Source: Streptomyces noursei ATCC 11455 (GTDB lineage: Bacteria > Actinomycetota > Actinomycetes > Streptomycetales > Streptomycetaceae). Taken from it: a stretch of DNA of 64,000 nucleotides. The DNA is taken from contig NZ_CP011533.1 of the NCBI RefSeq assembly GCF_001704275.1, positions 6,200,001 to 6,264,000 of the forward strand, in the 5' to 3' direction. Positions within the stretch are counted from its first letter, which is position 1, and every line of letters starts with the position of its first letter. Under the pieces are notes generated by a model. The model was given only the letters and a program-made list of their open reading frames with translations. It did no database searches and was not told where the DNA came from. The position numbers were made by a program, and so were the translations under genes. Of the stretch, positions 46,513 to 56,675 are shown in pieces.

Positions 46513-47922
46513 TCAACCAACGACCACGTCGCGAAACCAGTGGAAGGACGTCTTCGGCGTCCTCCGCAGTGTCGTGTAGTCGACGTGTACCAGCCCGAAC
46601 CGCTGGTGGAATCCCTCCGCCCACTCGAAGTTGTCCAGCAGGGACCAGACGAAGTAGCCGCGGACGTCGGCGCCGGCGACCATCGCCGTCCGTAGGGCCC
46701 GCAGGTGGGCGTCCAGGAAGGCGATGCGTGCGGGGTCGTCGATGCCCTCGTACGCGCAGCCGTTCTCCGTGATCATGACGGGCGGGAGGCTCGCCCCGTA
46801 CCGCTGGTGGAAGGTCAGCAGCAGTTCGGTGAGTGCCTCGGGGACGACGGGCCAGCCGAAGCCGGTCCGTGGTCGGCCCTCGATCTCCCGTGGGGCGAAC
46901 GGCAGTCCGGCGGGCAGTCGGATGCCGGAGAAGTCCGAGGCCGTGGTGCCGTCGTCGGCCTCCGGCGCCCCGATCCTGGTCGGCTGGTAGTAGTTGATGC
47001 CGTACCAGTCCAGTGGCTCGGAGATGGTCTTGAGGTCGTCGGCGACCGGGCCGGGGAGCAGCGCGGCGATTCCCTCGTCGGGGTAGCGGCCCAGCAGGAT
47101 CGGTTCGGCGAAGAGCCGGTTGAGCAGCAGGTCGTAGAAGTCGGCGGCTTCGGTGTCGGCGGGGGAGTTCGACGCCGGCCAGGTCGGGCCGTGCGAGTTG
47201 GCGATCCCGATGCTGGTGGCGCCGCGGGCGCGCAGTGCCTGGACGGCCAGGCCGTGACCGAGCAGCTGGTGGTGGGCGGCGGGCAGTGCGTCGAAGAGCA
47301 GGTGCCGGCCGGGTGCGTGCTGGCCCAGGCCGTAGCCCAGCAGGGTCAGTTCGGCGGGTTCGTTGAGGGTGATCCAGTGCGGTACCCGGTCGCCGAGCCG
47401 GGCCGCCACCGTGTCCGCGTACGCCGCGAAGTGTGCGGCGGTCTCCCGGACGAGCCAGCCGCCGGCCGCCTCCAGGGGCTGCGGGGTGTCCCAGTGGAAC
47501 AGCGTCGGCACGGGCGCGATCCCGGCTTCCAGCAGCGCGTCCACCAGCCGGTCGTAGAAGTCCAGCCCGGCGCCGTTGACCGCCCCGCGGCCCTCGGGCA
47601 CCACCCGGGGCCAGGCCACCGAGAACCGGTACGCGCCGACGCCCAGCTCCTTGAGCAGGGCCACGTCCTCGCGGTACCGGTGGTAGTGGTCGGTCGTCAC
47701 CCGGGGGGTCGAGCCGTCCTTGATCCGCCCGGTCTCGGCCGCGAACGCGTCCCAGGCGGAGGGCCCGCGCCCGTCCTCGTCCACCGCGCCCTCGATCTGG
47801 GCGGCGGAGGTGGACACGCCCCACAGGAAGTCGCGGGGGAAGCGGGGGAGGGGTGCGGGACGGTCGGACGACGGCGGGGAATCGGGGGCAGAGGGGCGCG
47901 CGGATCCGGGCTCCGGTGTCAT
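46513..47922 (-). CDS. Glycoside hydrolase family 1 beta-glucosidase
   Basis: 469 residues, usual GH1 length, no signal peptide. It begins FPRDFLWGVSTSAAQIEGA; the acid/base Glu is E168 in TLNEP and the nucleophile E366 in ITENG. It hydrolyses cellobiose and other beta-glucosides in the cytosol. The start follows a near-consensus promoter whose -10 is 8 nt from the ATG, so it is probably leaderless. No sugar ABC transporter is adjacent, unlike the usual ceb locus. Confidence 0.95.
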   Translation of the reverse strand: MTPEPGSARPSAPDSPPSSDRPAPLPRFPRDFLWGVSTSAAQIEGAVDEDGRGPSAWDAFAAETGRIKDGSTPRVTTDHYHRYREDVALLKELGVGAYRFSVAWPRVVPEGRGAVNGAGLDFYDRLVDALLEAGIAPVPTLFHWDTPQPLEAAGGWLVRETAAHFAAYADTVAARLGDRVPHWITLNEPAELTLLGYGLGQHAPGRHLLFDALPAAHHQLLGHGLAVQALRARGATSIGIANSHGPTWPASNSPADTEAADFYDLLLNRLFAEPILLGRYPDEGIAALLPGPVADDLKTISEPLDWYGINYYQPTRIGAPEADDGTTASDFSGIRLPAGLPFAPREIEGRPRTGFGWPVVPEALTELLLTFHQRYGASLPPVMITENGCAYEGIDDPARIAFLDAHLRALRTAMVAGADVRGYFVWSLLDNFEWAEGFHQRFGLVHVDYTTLRRTPKTSFHWFRDVVVG

Positions 47923-47930
47923 GTCCCGGG

Positions 47931-47959
47931 ATCCTGGTAACCGCCGGTAACGGTGTCAA
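47931..47959 (-). promoter_or_regulatory. Near-consensus promoter of the GH1 gene with symmetric spacer
   Basis: On the minus strand: TTGACA (47959-47954), a 17-bp spacer, CAGGAT (47936-47931), then 8 nt to the ATG. The spacer holds GTT-ACCGGCGGT-TAC, with a small palindrome ACCG-G-CGGT and a direct GTTACC repeat, in the position of a LacI-type operator. Confidence 0.7.
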
Positions 47960-48032
47960 GGGGTGTGCAACTCGCCCGGTCCGGAACGGCGTTGGGGACG
48001 GTGTCGGGGATGGGGGTGGTGGGCCCCGGCCC

Positions 48033-48065
48033 GCCTGCGCCCCGCCTGCGCCCCGCCTACGCCCC
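48033..48065. repeat. Three-copy 11-bp tandem repeat at the end of the emfourin-like gene
   Basis: GCCTGCGCCCC, GCCTGCGCCCC, GCCTACGCCCC. The third copy contains the TAG stop of the gene (48059-48057 on the minus strand). Confidence 0.7.
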
Positions 48066-48323
48066 CTCTTTCAGCACGCGGGTGATCAGTTCGCGTTGGT
48101 CGTCGGTGAGCTGGGGGTCGGTGCAGTAGGCGGTCCGGTCGTCGACGGTGAGGGCGTAGCGGAAGCCGTCGGGGACGCCGGTGGGCGGGGCGGCGTGGGC
48201 GGCGGCCATGGCGCGGTCGGCGAGGGTGTGCCAGTCGACGGCGTCGGCGCGGTCGGCGGTGTCGATCTCGGCGTGGCGCTCGATGCCGGCGAAGCCGCCG
48301 GTGCGGCGGATGTGGATGCGCAT
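48057..48323 (-). CDS. Emfourin-like protealysin inhibitor
   Basis: 88 residues beginning MRIHIRRTGGFAGIERHAEI and ending DDQRELITRVLKEGA, with a RYALTVDDRTAYC strand segment. This matches the small protein often encoded just after protealysin-like M4 peptidases (emfourin, a slow tight-binding protealysin inhibitor in Serratia). It is cytosolic, without a signal peptide. It lies 67 bp downstream of the M4 gene with a hairpin between, so its level relative to the peptidase may be set by partial termination. Function is inferred from family and context. Confidence 0.8.
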   Translation of the reverse strand: MRIHIRRTGGFAGIERHAEIDTADRADAVDWHTLADRAMAAAHAAPPTGVPDGFRYALTVDDRTAYCTDPQLTDDQRELITRVLKEGA

Positions 48324-48341
48324 GGGGGGCTTCTACCCGAA

Positions 48342-48379
48342 GGGGAGGGAATAGTCGCGCCGGCGACCACTCCCTCCCC
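48342..48379 (-). terminator. Internal hairpin between M4 peptidase and emfourin-like gene
   Basis: GGGGAGGGA (48342-48350) pairs with TCCCTCCCC (48371-48379), and GTCGC with GCGAC nearer the loop. It lies after the first gene of a two-gene operon, with no T tract. Confidence 0.6.
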
Positions 48380-48390
48380 GGGGCGGCGGA

Positions 48391-49470
48391 CTACTTGCCG
48401 AGCACGCCCACCTGGGACCACGCCTTGACCACGGCCTCGTGCTCGGCGCCGGACGCGCCGTAGCGGGTCTGGGCGGCCTGCACGGTGAGGTTGGCGAAGT
48501 CGGCGAACTGGGCGTTCTTGGCCAGGTGGCCGCCGGTCAGGACGTCGTACCAGATCTGGCCCGCGCGCTCCCACGCCTTGCCGCCCAGCGCGCTGGCGAC
48601 GATGTAGAAGGCGTGGTTGGGGATGCCGGAGTTCAGGTGGACGCCGCCGTTGTCGTCGGCGGTCTGGACGTAGCCGGCCATCGTGGCGGGCTGCGGGTCC
48701 TTGCCGAGCTGCGGGTCGTCGTAGGCGGTGCCGGGGGCCTTCATCGAGCGCAGCGCCTGTCCGTGCACGCCCGGGGCGAGCAGGTCCGCACCGATCAGCC
48801 AGTCGGCCTGGTCGGCGGTCTGGTTCAGCGCGTACTGCTTGATCAGGGAGCCGAAGACGTCGGAGATGGATTCGTTCAGGGCGCCGGACTGGGCCTGGTA
48901 GTCGAGGTTGGCGGTGTACTGGGTGACGCCGTGGGTCAGCTCGTGGCCGATGACGTCGACGGGGATGGTGAAGTCCTTGAAGAGCCGGCCGTCGCCGTCG
49001 CCGAAGACCATGCGCTGGCCGTCCCAGAAGGCGTTGTCGTACTTCTCGCCGTAGTGGACGGTGGCGTCCAGCGGGAGGCCGGCGCCGTCGATGGACTTGC
49101 GGCCGTAGACCTTCAGGTAGAGCTCGAAGGTGGCGCCGAGGCCGGCGTGCGCACGGTTGACGGAGGCGTCCTTGGAGGGTCCGTCGGACTCGGAGTGGAC
49201 CTTGGTGCCGGGCAGGTTCTGCTGGTGGCCGGCGTCGTAGACGGTGCGGTTGGGCTTGTCGGCGGCGGCCCGGGCCTCCTGCGGGGCGCGAGCCTGGGCG
49301 GCGAGGCCGGTGCGGCGGGTGCGGTGGAGGGCGTCGTGCTCCAGGGTGCGGCGGGCGGGCTCGTGCCAGTCGGGGTCGTCGGACTCGGCGAGCTTGCCGA
49401 GGATGTGCGGCGGCACGATCGTGCAGAAGACCGGCGTCGTGGGGGCTGGTGTGATGCGCGTCTGGGTCAC
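48391..49470 (-). CDS. Protealysin-like M4 zinc metallopeptidase
   Basis: 359 residues from the GTG at 49470, which has AAGGA 4 nt upstream; an ATG at 49482 adds four residues but has no ribosome site. There is no signal peptide. The N-terminus carries a short protealysin-type propeptide with PPHILGKLAES. HELTH near residue 176 and NESISD about 20 residues on provide the zinc ligands; GGVHLNSGIPNHAFY has the catalytic His region. Such peptidases are made as short-propeptide precursors, often intracellular or non-classically exported, and co-encoded with an emfourin inhibitor, as here. Confidence 0.9.
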   Translation of the reverse strand: MTQTRITPAPTTPVFCTIVPPHILGKLAESDDPDWHEPARRTLEHDALHRTRRTGLAAQARAPQEARAAADKPNRTVYDAGHQQNLPGTKVHSESDGPSKDASVNRAHAGLGATFELYLKVYGRKSIDGAGLPLDATVHYGEKYDNAFWDGQRMVFGDGDGRLFKDFTIPVDVIGHELTHGVTQYTANLDYQAQSGALNESISDVFGSLIKQYALNQTADQADWLIGADLLAPGVHGQALRSMKAPGTAYDDPQLGKDPQPATMAGYVQTADDNGGVHLNSGIPNHAFYIVASALGGKAWERAGQIWYDVLTGGHLAKNAQFADFANLTVQAAQTRYGASGAEHEAVVKAWSQVGVLGK

Positions 49471-49624
49471 GGATTCCTTCATAGGGAAACGGTGGCACTG
49501 CGTAATGCGTCTGTCACTGGCAGCGGCCGAAGTTCCCGAAAACGTGTGGTTGGTCGCAATTTCGGCGCTACGTCCGGGCGATCCCGCATACTGATACGCG
49601 ACTGCGGATCTTGCGCGCCTCCGC

Positions 49625-49630
49625 TAACGT
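49625..49630 (+). promoter_or_regulatory. -10 box of the leuA leader transcript
   Basis: TAACGT lies 10 nt before the leader ATG. A CTGCGG at 49602-49607 gives a 17-bp spacer but is a weak -35. The rest of 49483-49640 shows no other gene. Confidence 0.45.
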
Positions 49631-49640
49631 ACTGTGCATC

Positions 49641-51532
<1,892 letters not shown>

Positions 51533-51555
51533 CCCCCCCTCGCGTCGCCTCGCGC

Positions 51556-51594
51556 ACGGCCCCGCCGCTCCGCACCCCGGAGCGGCGGGGCCGT
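51556..51594 (+). terminator. leuA terminator
   Basis: A perfect 16-bp stem (51556-51571 with 51579-51594) with a 7-nt loop, 24 bp after the leuA stop. Confidence 0.85.
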
Positions 51595-51709
51595 CCCGCG
51601 TCCGCCCTGCGGGCGTTCCGCGTCCCGTACACACTCCGTACGCATCCCCGCCTGTATTCCGGCCAGCGGAGCGCCCGTTGTCCGATACGAGGTGCTGACG
51701 ACGCGTCAC

Positions 51710-51726
51710 TGATGTGGCTAACATCA
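51710..51726. promoter_or_regulatory. Inverted repeat upstream of the TerB-like gene
   Basis: TGATGT-GGCTA-ACATCA is a perfect 6-5-6 inverted repeat, 76 bp before the predicted start; it may be an operator. No clear -10/-35 pair was placed. Confidence 0.35.
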
Positions 51727-51801
51727 CGTAACGAAAGGCGAAGTGGCCGATGGGGGCGCCTCCCATGTCCTCAAGGCTGTGGGGAATGACGGAGGGCTGA
51801 C

Positions 51802-52524
51802 GTGATGCGCAACGTATGTGTGGTGGGGGTGCGCACATCGTGGCGGACCGTCGCCGACGGTGAGTTCTTCTGTCCCGACTGCGGCGGCGACCGCAACTAC
51901 CTCCGCCGCACCGGCCGGCGCCGCCTCACCGTCCTCGGCATTCCCGTCCTCGCCCGCGGCGACGCCGGCCCGATCCTCGAATGCTCCGCCTGCCAGGGCC
52001 ACTTCGGGCTGGACGCGCTCGACCACCCCACCACCGTCCGGTTCTCCGCGATGCTCCGGGACGCCGTCCACACCCTGACCCTGGCCCTGCTGGCGGCCGG
52101 CGGTACGGCCTCCCGCGCGGTCCGCGACACCGCGGTCGCCGCCGTCCGGGCGGCCGGCTCCACCGACTGCACCGAGGACCACCTGCTCACCCTGCTCGCC
52201 GCGCTGGCCGCCGACACCGGCCGGATGACCGGCACGTACCAGGCCGTCACCGGCGGCCACTGCGGGCACCGGGGCCTCGACCCGTGCGGCACCGCGCTGG
52301 CCATAGAGCTGCACGAGGCGCTGGAGCCGCTGGCGCCGCACCTCGCCCCCGCCGGGCGGGAGTCGCTGCTCCTCCAGGGCGCCCGGATCGCCCTCGCCGA
52401 CGGCCCCTGCACCCCCGCCGAACGCGAGGTGCTCAGCACCGCCGGCGCCGCCCTGACGCTCCGCCCGGAGGACATCGGCCGCCTGCTGACCGCGGCGGCC
52501 CGCTCGCCGCGCTACCGCGGCTAG
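51802..52524 (+). CDS. Zinc-ribbon plus TerB-type protein
   Basis: 240 residues. The GTG at 51802 has GGAGGG 6 nt upstream; an in-frame GTG a few codons later is possible. Residues about 23-70 hold two CxxC pairs (FFCPDCGGDRNY and LECSACQGHFG) forming a zinc ribbon. Residues about 75-235 are an all-helical TerB-like domain (AALAADTGRM, GARIALADGPCTPAERE). TerB domains occur in tellurite-resistance and stress membrane complexes; this small version is widespread in Streptomyces with unknown role. No other ter genes are nearby. Confidence 0.8.
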   Translation: MMRNVCVVGVRTSWRTVADGEFFCPDCGGDRNYLRRTGRRRLTVLGIPVLARGDAGPILECSACQGHFGLDALDHPTTVRFSAMLRDAVHTLTLALLAAGGTASRAVRDTAVAAVRAAGSTDCTEDHLLTLLAALAADTGRMTGTYQAVTGGHCGHRGLDPCGTALAIELHEALEPLAPHLAPAGRESLLLQGARIALADGPCTPAEREVLSTAGAALTLRPEDIGRLLTAAARSPRYRG

Positions 52525-52600
52525 GGCGCCGGAAGCGCCCCAGGCAGAAGACCCCGGCCCACGGCGGCGCCCCGCCCCCAGGCGTCGTCCGGCACGAGGA

Positions 52601-52636
52601 CGGCCCCGCCACCGGAAGCAACCGGTGGCGGGGCCG
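52601..52636 (+). terminator. Terminator of the TerB-like gene
   Basis: A perfect 15-bp stem (52601-52615 with 52622-52636) and a 6-nt loop, 76 bp after the stop. Confidence 0.8.
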
Positions 52637-52681
52637 CATGCCGCCGGGGGCTGCCCGGCTCACGCTCCGTGTGCGGCAGCC

Positions 52682-52713
52682 CCTAGGGCCTGACCCATCG
52701 GACAGGCCCTAGG
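52682..52713 (-). terminator. Palindromic terminator that contains the P450 stop codon, copy 2
   Basis: In the P450 sense the 28 nt from the TAG stop (52711-52684) are identical to copy 1 after rsmE except for one base, which breaks one pair of the stem. The outer CCTAGG edges are kept. Confidence 0.85.
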
Positions 52714-53935
52714 CCGTCAGCCGCACCGGCAGGCTCGCCAGCCCGCCCGCGATGAAGCCGCCGGCCGGCGCCAACTCCTCGGCCGGCACGGCCAGATGGA
52801 TGTCCGGGAACCGTTCGAAGAGCGCCGGCAGCGCGGTCCGTGCCTCCAGCCGGGCCAGCGGCGCGCCGATGCAGTGGTGCACCCCGTGCCCGAACGCCAG
52901 GTGCTCCTGGGCCGCCCGCCGGACGTCGAACGTGATGGCGTCCGCGCCGTGTTGCTCGGGGTCCCGACCCGCCGCCGCGTACATCGGCAGCAGCGCCTCG
53001 CCCTTGCGGATCACCTCGCCGTGCGGCAGCTCGACGTCCTCGACGGCGAACCGGAGCGGCAGGCTGGCGATGCTCGGCGACCAGCGCAGCGTCTCCTCGA
53101 TCACGTCGTTCCACGACGCGCCGCCCGCCCGCACCAGCTTCAGCTGATCGGGGTGGGTCAGCAGCGCGAACACCGCGTTCCCCAGCAGATCCACGGTGGT
53201 CTCGTGGCCGGCGCCGATGACCAGCAGCAGGGTGTCCAGCAGCTCCCGCTCGGTCATCCCCTGGCCCTCGTCGTCCCGGGCCGCGACCAGCAGGCTGGTC
53301 AGGTCGTCCGCGGGCTCCGCGCGCTTGGCCGCGACCAGCGAACCGAGCAGCTCGGCCACCGCCAGCTGGGTCGCCGCGGCCTGCTCCGGGGTGGCCGTGG
53401 TGTCCATGATCTCGGCGACGACGCGGGCCAGTTCGCTCCGCGGCGCACCCTCCGGGTAGCCGAACAGCTCGCAGATCACCTGCATGGGGAGCGGGTGGTT
53501 GAAGGACTCCCGCAGGTCGATCACCTCGCCGGCGGGGCGCGCCGCCAGCCCGTCCAGCAGCTCGCGGGTGATCTGCTCCACCCGCGGCACCATCGCGTCC
53601 GTGCGGCGCGCGGTGAACGCCGGGGCGATCAGCTTCCGCAGCCGCCGGTGGTCGGGACCGTAGGCGGTGAACATGTTCGTCACGCCGATCCACGACTGGA
53701 GCCAGCTGCCGCGGATCTCCGGGCGCTGCCACTGTGGCCAGTGGTCCCGCGGGTTCTTGGAGATCCGGTCGTCGGTGAGCAGCTGTTTCAGCAGGGCGTG
53801 ACCGGTCACGCCCCACGCCTGGATGCCGCCGGGCAGCTCGATCCGGGCTGCGGGGCCTAGTGCGCGGAGGCGGGCTGCTTCACCGTGGACGTCGGTTCCG
53901 GCGGGGTCGATGACGAAGGGCCGCTGGTCTGCCAT
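52709..53935 (-). CDS. Cytochrome P450 (conservon, CYP154-like)
   Basis: 408 residues. ATG at 53935 gives [13 protein letters not shown], the usual start of this group. Canonical P450 motifs are present: I-helix AGHETT, K-helix EETLR (EXXR), and the heme loop [15 protein letters not shown] with the ligand Cys. It is the last gene of the conservon and overlaps the previous P450 by 79 bp. Conservons often carry one normal P450 (CYP154/156-type) next to a CYP157-type, as seen here. The stop codon lies in a palindrome shared with rsmE. Confidence 0.92.
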   Translation of the reverse strand: MADQRPFVIDPAGTDVHGEAARLRALGPAARIELPGGIQAWGVTGHALLKQLLTDDRISKNPRDHWPQWQRPEIRGSWLQSWIGVTNMFTAYGPDHRRLRKLIAPAFTARRTDAMVPRVEQITRELLDGLAARPAGEVIDLRESFNHPLPMQVICELFGYPEGAPRSELARVVAEIMDTTATPEQAAATQLAVAELLGSLVAAKRAEPADDLTSLLVAARDDEGQGMTERELLDTLLLVIGAGHETTVDLLGNAVFALLTHPDQLKLVRAGGASWNDVIEETLRWSPSIASLPLRFAVEDVELPHGEVIRKGEALLPMYAAAGRDPEQHGADAITFDVRRAAQEHLAFGHGVHHCIGAPLARLEARTALPALFERFPDIHLAVPAEELAPAGGFIAGGLASLPVRLTA

Positions 53936-55290
53936 GGCGTGGCTCCTGCCTGGTCCGGGCTGATGGGGGTGAAGCGGGTCGGGAGGGCGGCCAGGGCCCG
54001 GTGGAAGACCCCGTTGCGCCACTCCAACTCACTTGGATGGACGGCGAGTTCGATGTCCGAGAGCCAGGCGGTGAGCCGCTCGATCGCGGTGATGGCGATC
54101 AGCAGCGCGTGCCGCTTCACCGGACAGGCGTGCGGCCCCGCCGCCCACGCCAGGTGTGATCCGCTGCCCGACCCGGGGCCCTGGGCGCCCGTGGTGTCGA
54201 ACTGGCTGTTGGCCGCCGCGTACGACACCATCACCAGCTGCCCGGCGCGCACCCAGGTGCCGTGGAAGAAGACGTCCCGGACCGGGAAGTGCGCGGAGTA
54301 GTTGGCCATCGGCGGGTCGTTCCACAGCACCTCGTTGATGGCGTCGTGGACGGTCAGTGCCCCGCCGGAGACGGTGTTGTAGTAGCGGTCGTCCGACAGC
54401 ATGCGGGCGAGGGCGTTGCCGATGAGGTTGGCCAGCGGCTCGTTGCCCGCCCCCATCACGAGGATGATGTTGTGGATCAGTTCCTCGTCGCCCAGCTCGT
54501 TGGGATGGTCCATCATCCACGAGGTGAGGTCCGGCCCGCGCTGTGCCTTCTTCGCGCCGACCAGCTCCATGATGTACTGCGTGTACGCCTCGTTGGCGGC
54601 CTGCGCCTCTTCCGGCGAATTGCCCTCCAGCATTCCCGCGATCGCCGCGATCAGCCGGTCGCTGTAGGAATCGGGCAGCCCGAAGAGGGTGTTGAACATC
54701 AGCAGCGGGATCAGCCGCGCGTAGTCCGCGATCAGATCCGCCTCGCCGCGGTCGCCGAACCGCCGGATCAGGGTGTCCGCCGCGTCGTGCACCCGGGCCC
54801 GCAGCTCGTGCGGCTCGACGAGCTTGAAGCTGTCGACGATGACGTCGCGGTAGCGGACGTGCGCCGGCCCGTCGCTGTAGAAGACGTTCGGCCGCCAGTG
54901 CAGCATCGGCATCACCGGCGAGTCCGGCGGGACGGTCTGCATCCAGGCCCGGGAGTCCTTGGACCAGGTGGTGTCGTCGTTCAGCAGCTCCAGCGCCGCC
55001 CGGTAGTCCGTCACCAGCAGCGCGGGCACATCGGGCGCGATCTCCACCGGGGCCACCGCCCCGTACTGCCGCAGCCGCGTGTAGAACCCGTGCGGGTCGG
55101 CCGCGAACTCCGGCCCGTACAGCCGCATCGGGACGTTCGGGTCCGGGTGCCCCGCGGTCTGCGACGGCCCCTCGTGCGCCGGGCATCCCGGCGGCGGGAC
55201 GGCGCCCTCCGGCGGCAGGGGAACGCCCTGCCCGGGGCAGGACGGCTGCGGGGCGGCGCCCGGCTCGTACGGCTCGTACGGGGAAGTCAC
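53857..55290 (-). CDS. Cytochrome P450 with non-canonical K-helix (conservon, CYP157-like)
   Basis: 477 residues, GTG at 55290 overlapping the cvnD stop by 4 bp. A Pro-rich head of about 50 residues precedes the P450 fold. The heme Cys is in [14 protein letters not shown]. The K-helix reads NEVLW, so the Arg of EXXR is Trp, and the I-helix reads GAGNEPLAN without the usual acid-alcohol pair. CYP157 members of conservons are known to lack EXXR. This suggests an unusual or non-monooxygenase role. The 35-residue C-terminal tail after the fold is Pro/Ser/Thr-rich. Confidence 0.88.
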   Translation of the reverse strand: MTSPYEPYEPGAAPQPSCPGQGVPLPPEGAVPPPGCPAHEGPSQTAGHPDPNVPMRLYGPEFAADPHGFYTRLRQYGAVAPVEIAPDVPALLVTDYRAALELLNDDTTWSKDSRAWMQTVPPDSPVMPMLHWRPNVFYSDGPAHVRYRDVIVDSFKLVEPHELRARVHDAADTLIRRFGDRGEADLIADYARLIPLLMFNTLFGLPDSYSDRLIAAIAGMLEGNSPEEAQAANEAYTQYIMELVGAKKAQRGPDLTSWMMDHPNELGDEELIHNIILVMGAGNEPLANLIGNALARMLSDDRYYNTVSGGALTVHDAINEVLWNDPPMANYSAHFPVRDVFFHGTWVRAGQLVMVSYAAANSQFDTTGAQGPGSGSGSHLAWAAGPHACPVKRHALLIAITAIERLTAWLSDIELAVHPSELEWRNGVFHRALAALPTRFTPISPDQAGATPWQTSGPSSSTPPEPTSTVKQPASAH

Positions 55291-55913
55291 GGGTTCGGGT
55301 TCTCCTCGGGCGTGTGGTCCAGGACGTGTCGGACCAGCGCGATCAGTGCGTCGACGGACTGTGCCCGGTCCCGGGCGTCGCACAGCACCAACGGGGTGTC
55401 CGGGTGCAGGTCGAGCGCCTCGCGCATCTTCTCCACGTCGTACTGCGGGGCGTCGGGGAAGGTGTTGACCGCGACCGCGTAGCGCAGCCCGGCCTCCTCC
55501 ACGATGTCCATCACCTCGAACGAGTCCGCCAGCCGGCGGGTGTCCGCGAGGACCAGGGCGCCCAGCGCACCGCGGGCGATGTCCTGCCACAGCGGGCGGA
55601 ACCGTTTCTGCCCGGGCGTGCCGAACAGGTACAGCACCAGGTCCCCGGGCAGCGTCAGCCGCCCGAAGTCGATGGCGACGGTGGTGGTGGTCTTGTCCCG
55701 CACGCCGGCGAGGTCGTCGACCATCGCGCCGCTCTGCGTCATCACCTCTTCGGTGTGCAGCGGCGGGGTTTCCGAGAGCGCGCGGATGAGCGTGGTCTTG
55801 CCGACCCCGAACGGGCCGGCGACCAGCAGCTTCACCAGTGTCTGGTGCTCGCCGCTGAGGTACATGTTGCCGGTCCCGGCGCCGGGGCTAGGACTTGAGA
55901 GAGCGGAGTCCAT
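55287..55913 (-). CDS. cvnD: Conservon GTPase-like protein CvnD
   Basis: 208 residues; the ATG at 55913 is preferred over upstream frames. The P-loop is AGPFGVGKTTL; the switch II region is LFGTPGQKRFRP; the NKxD box is degenerate (VNTFPDA), as usual for CvnD. It resembles MglA-like small GTPases and is expected to pair with the roadblock protein CvnB in a membrane-associated switch. It overlaps cvnC by 26 bp and the P450 by 4 bp. Confidence 0.93.
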   Translation of the reverse strand: MDSALSSPSPGAGTGNMYLSGEHQTLVKLLVAGPFGVGKTTLIRALSETPPLHTEEVMTQSGAMVDDLAGVRDKTTTTVAIDFGRLTLPGDLVLYLFGTPGQKRFRPLWQDIARGALGALVLADTRRLADSFEVMDIVEEAGLRYAVAVNTFPDAPQYDVEKMREALDLHPDTPLVLCDARDRAQSVDALIALVRHVLDHTPEENPNP

Positions 55914-56250
55914 CGAGAACCCTCTCCAGGATCTGCCGGTCGAATCGCTCGGCTTCGGGTATGGGGACTCGGGCGTGCAGGCGCCCGGCATCGACGAGGT
56001 CGGCCACCAGCACCTTCACCACGCTCACCGGCAGGTGAAGGTGGGCGGCCACCTCGGCCAGAGTCAGCGCCCCGGGCTGGAGCAGCTCCAGGATCCGGTG
56101 CTCTTCGGGGCGCACTTCGCTGGTGATCGGCATGTCCACACTGATCAGCACGGTCAGCCGGTCCAACGTGTTGCGGCTCGGTTGGGCGCGTCCGCCGGTC
56201 GCCAGATAGGCCGGTACGAGGCGCCGTCCGCTGCTCTGGCGCGGCGTCAT
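55888..56250 (-). CDS. cvnC: Conservon DUF742 protein CvnC
   Basis: 120 residues matching DUF742: RLVPAYLATGGRAQPSR, then a winged-helix-like LTLAEVAAHLHLPVSVVKVLVADLVDAG. In conservons it is part of the CvnA-D membrane complex, which is compared to eukaryotic G-protein signalling. Start overlaps the cvnB stop by 4 bp (ATGA). Confidence 0.93.
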   Translation of the reverse strand: MTPRQSSGRRLVPAYLATGGRAQPSRNTLDRLTVLISVDMPITSEVRPEEHRILELLQPGALTLAEVAAHLHLPVSVVKVLVADLVDAGRLHARVPIPEAERFDRQILERVLDGLRSLKS

Positions 56251-56675
56251 GCTTGGCTGCCGAGGTCCCGAGCCGGGCTGTTCATGACCTTCTTGCCCAG
56301 GGTCGTCACCTGGATCTGCATGTGGTGCGCGACGACGCCCATGTTCACCTCCGGGTCGGCGAAGACGGCCAGGCAGGTGTTCTCACCCGCCGGAATCGCG
56401 AAGACGAAACCTTCGTCGGACTCGATCACGGTCTGCCGCAGCCGCGCGTCGTCCTTCTCGGTGAACGCCGCGGTGACCGCGCGCCCCGCGCCCTGGAGCG
56501 CCGACATCATCGCCGCGACGCCCTCCGCGGCCTCCCGCGACAGGCCCGGCGAGGCACCCTCGATGAAACCGTCGCCGGAGATGACGGCGGCGTGGACGAC
56601 ATGCGGCAGCTCCAACAGGGGAGCCAGCACCCAGGACTTGTCCTCGGTGACACGGCGGCGGGTGGGGCTGTTCAT
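56247..56675 (-). CDS. cvnB: Conservon roadblock/LC7 protein CvnB
   Basis: 142 residues of the roadblock/LC7 fold (LLELPHVVHAAVISGDGFIEGAS, then ALQGAGRAVTAAF). Such proteins act as regulators or GAPs of MglA-type GTPases, here CvnD. It overlaps cvnA by 4 bp and cvnC by 4 bp, so the operon is translationally coupled. Confidence 0.94.
   Translation of the reverse strand: MNSPTRRRVTEDKSWVLAPLLELPHVVHAAVISGDGFIEGASPGLSREAAEGVAAMMSALQGAGRAVTAAFTEKDDARLRQTVIESDEGFVFAIPAGENTCLAVFADPEVNMGVVAHHMQIQVTTLGKKVMNSPARDLGSQA

Larger units (their letters stand above)
45913..46516. repeat. Giant imperfect inverted repeat between convergent era and GH1 genes
   Basis: Two related arms of about 230-250 bp (roughly 45913-46146 and 46268-46516) face each other around a 120-bp centre. 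Each starts at the stop codon of its gene and carries, in the same order in the sense strand: CGCCTGACGGCGG mini-hairpins, CCGATGTCCGCC, repeated CCGCTGCGCGGGG, GGGTGCGGTGCCGGG, then a long hairpin and GTCCCCTCCCGTTGA. Coding potential is absent. Each convergent transcript would thus end in the same type of structured 3' region. Confidence 0.85.
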
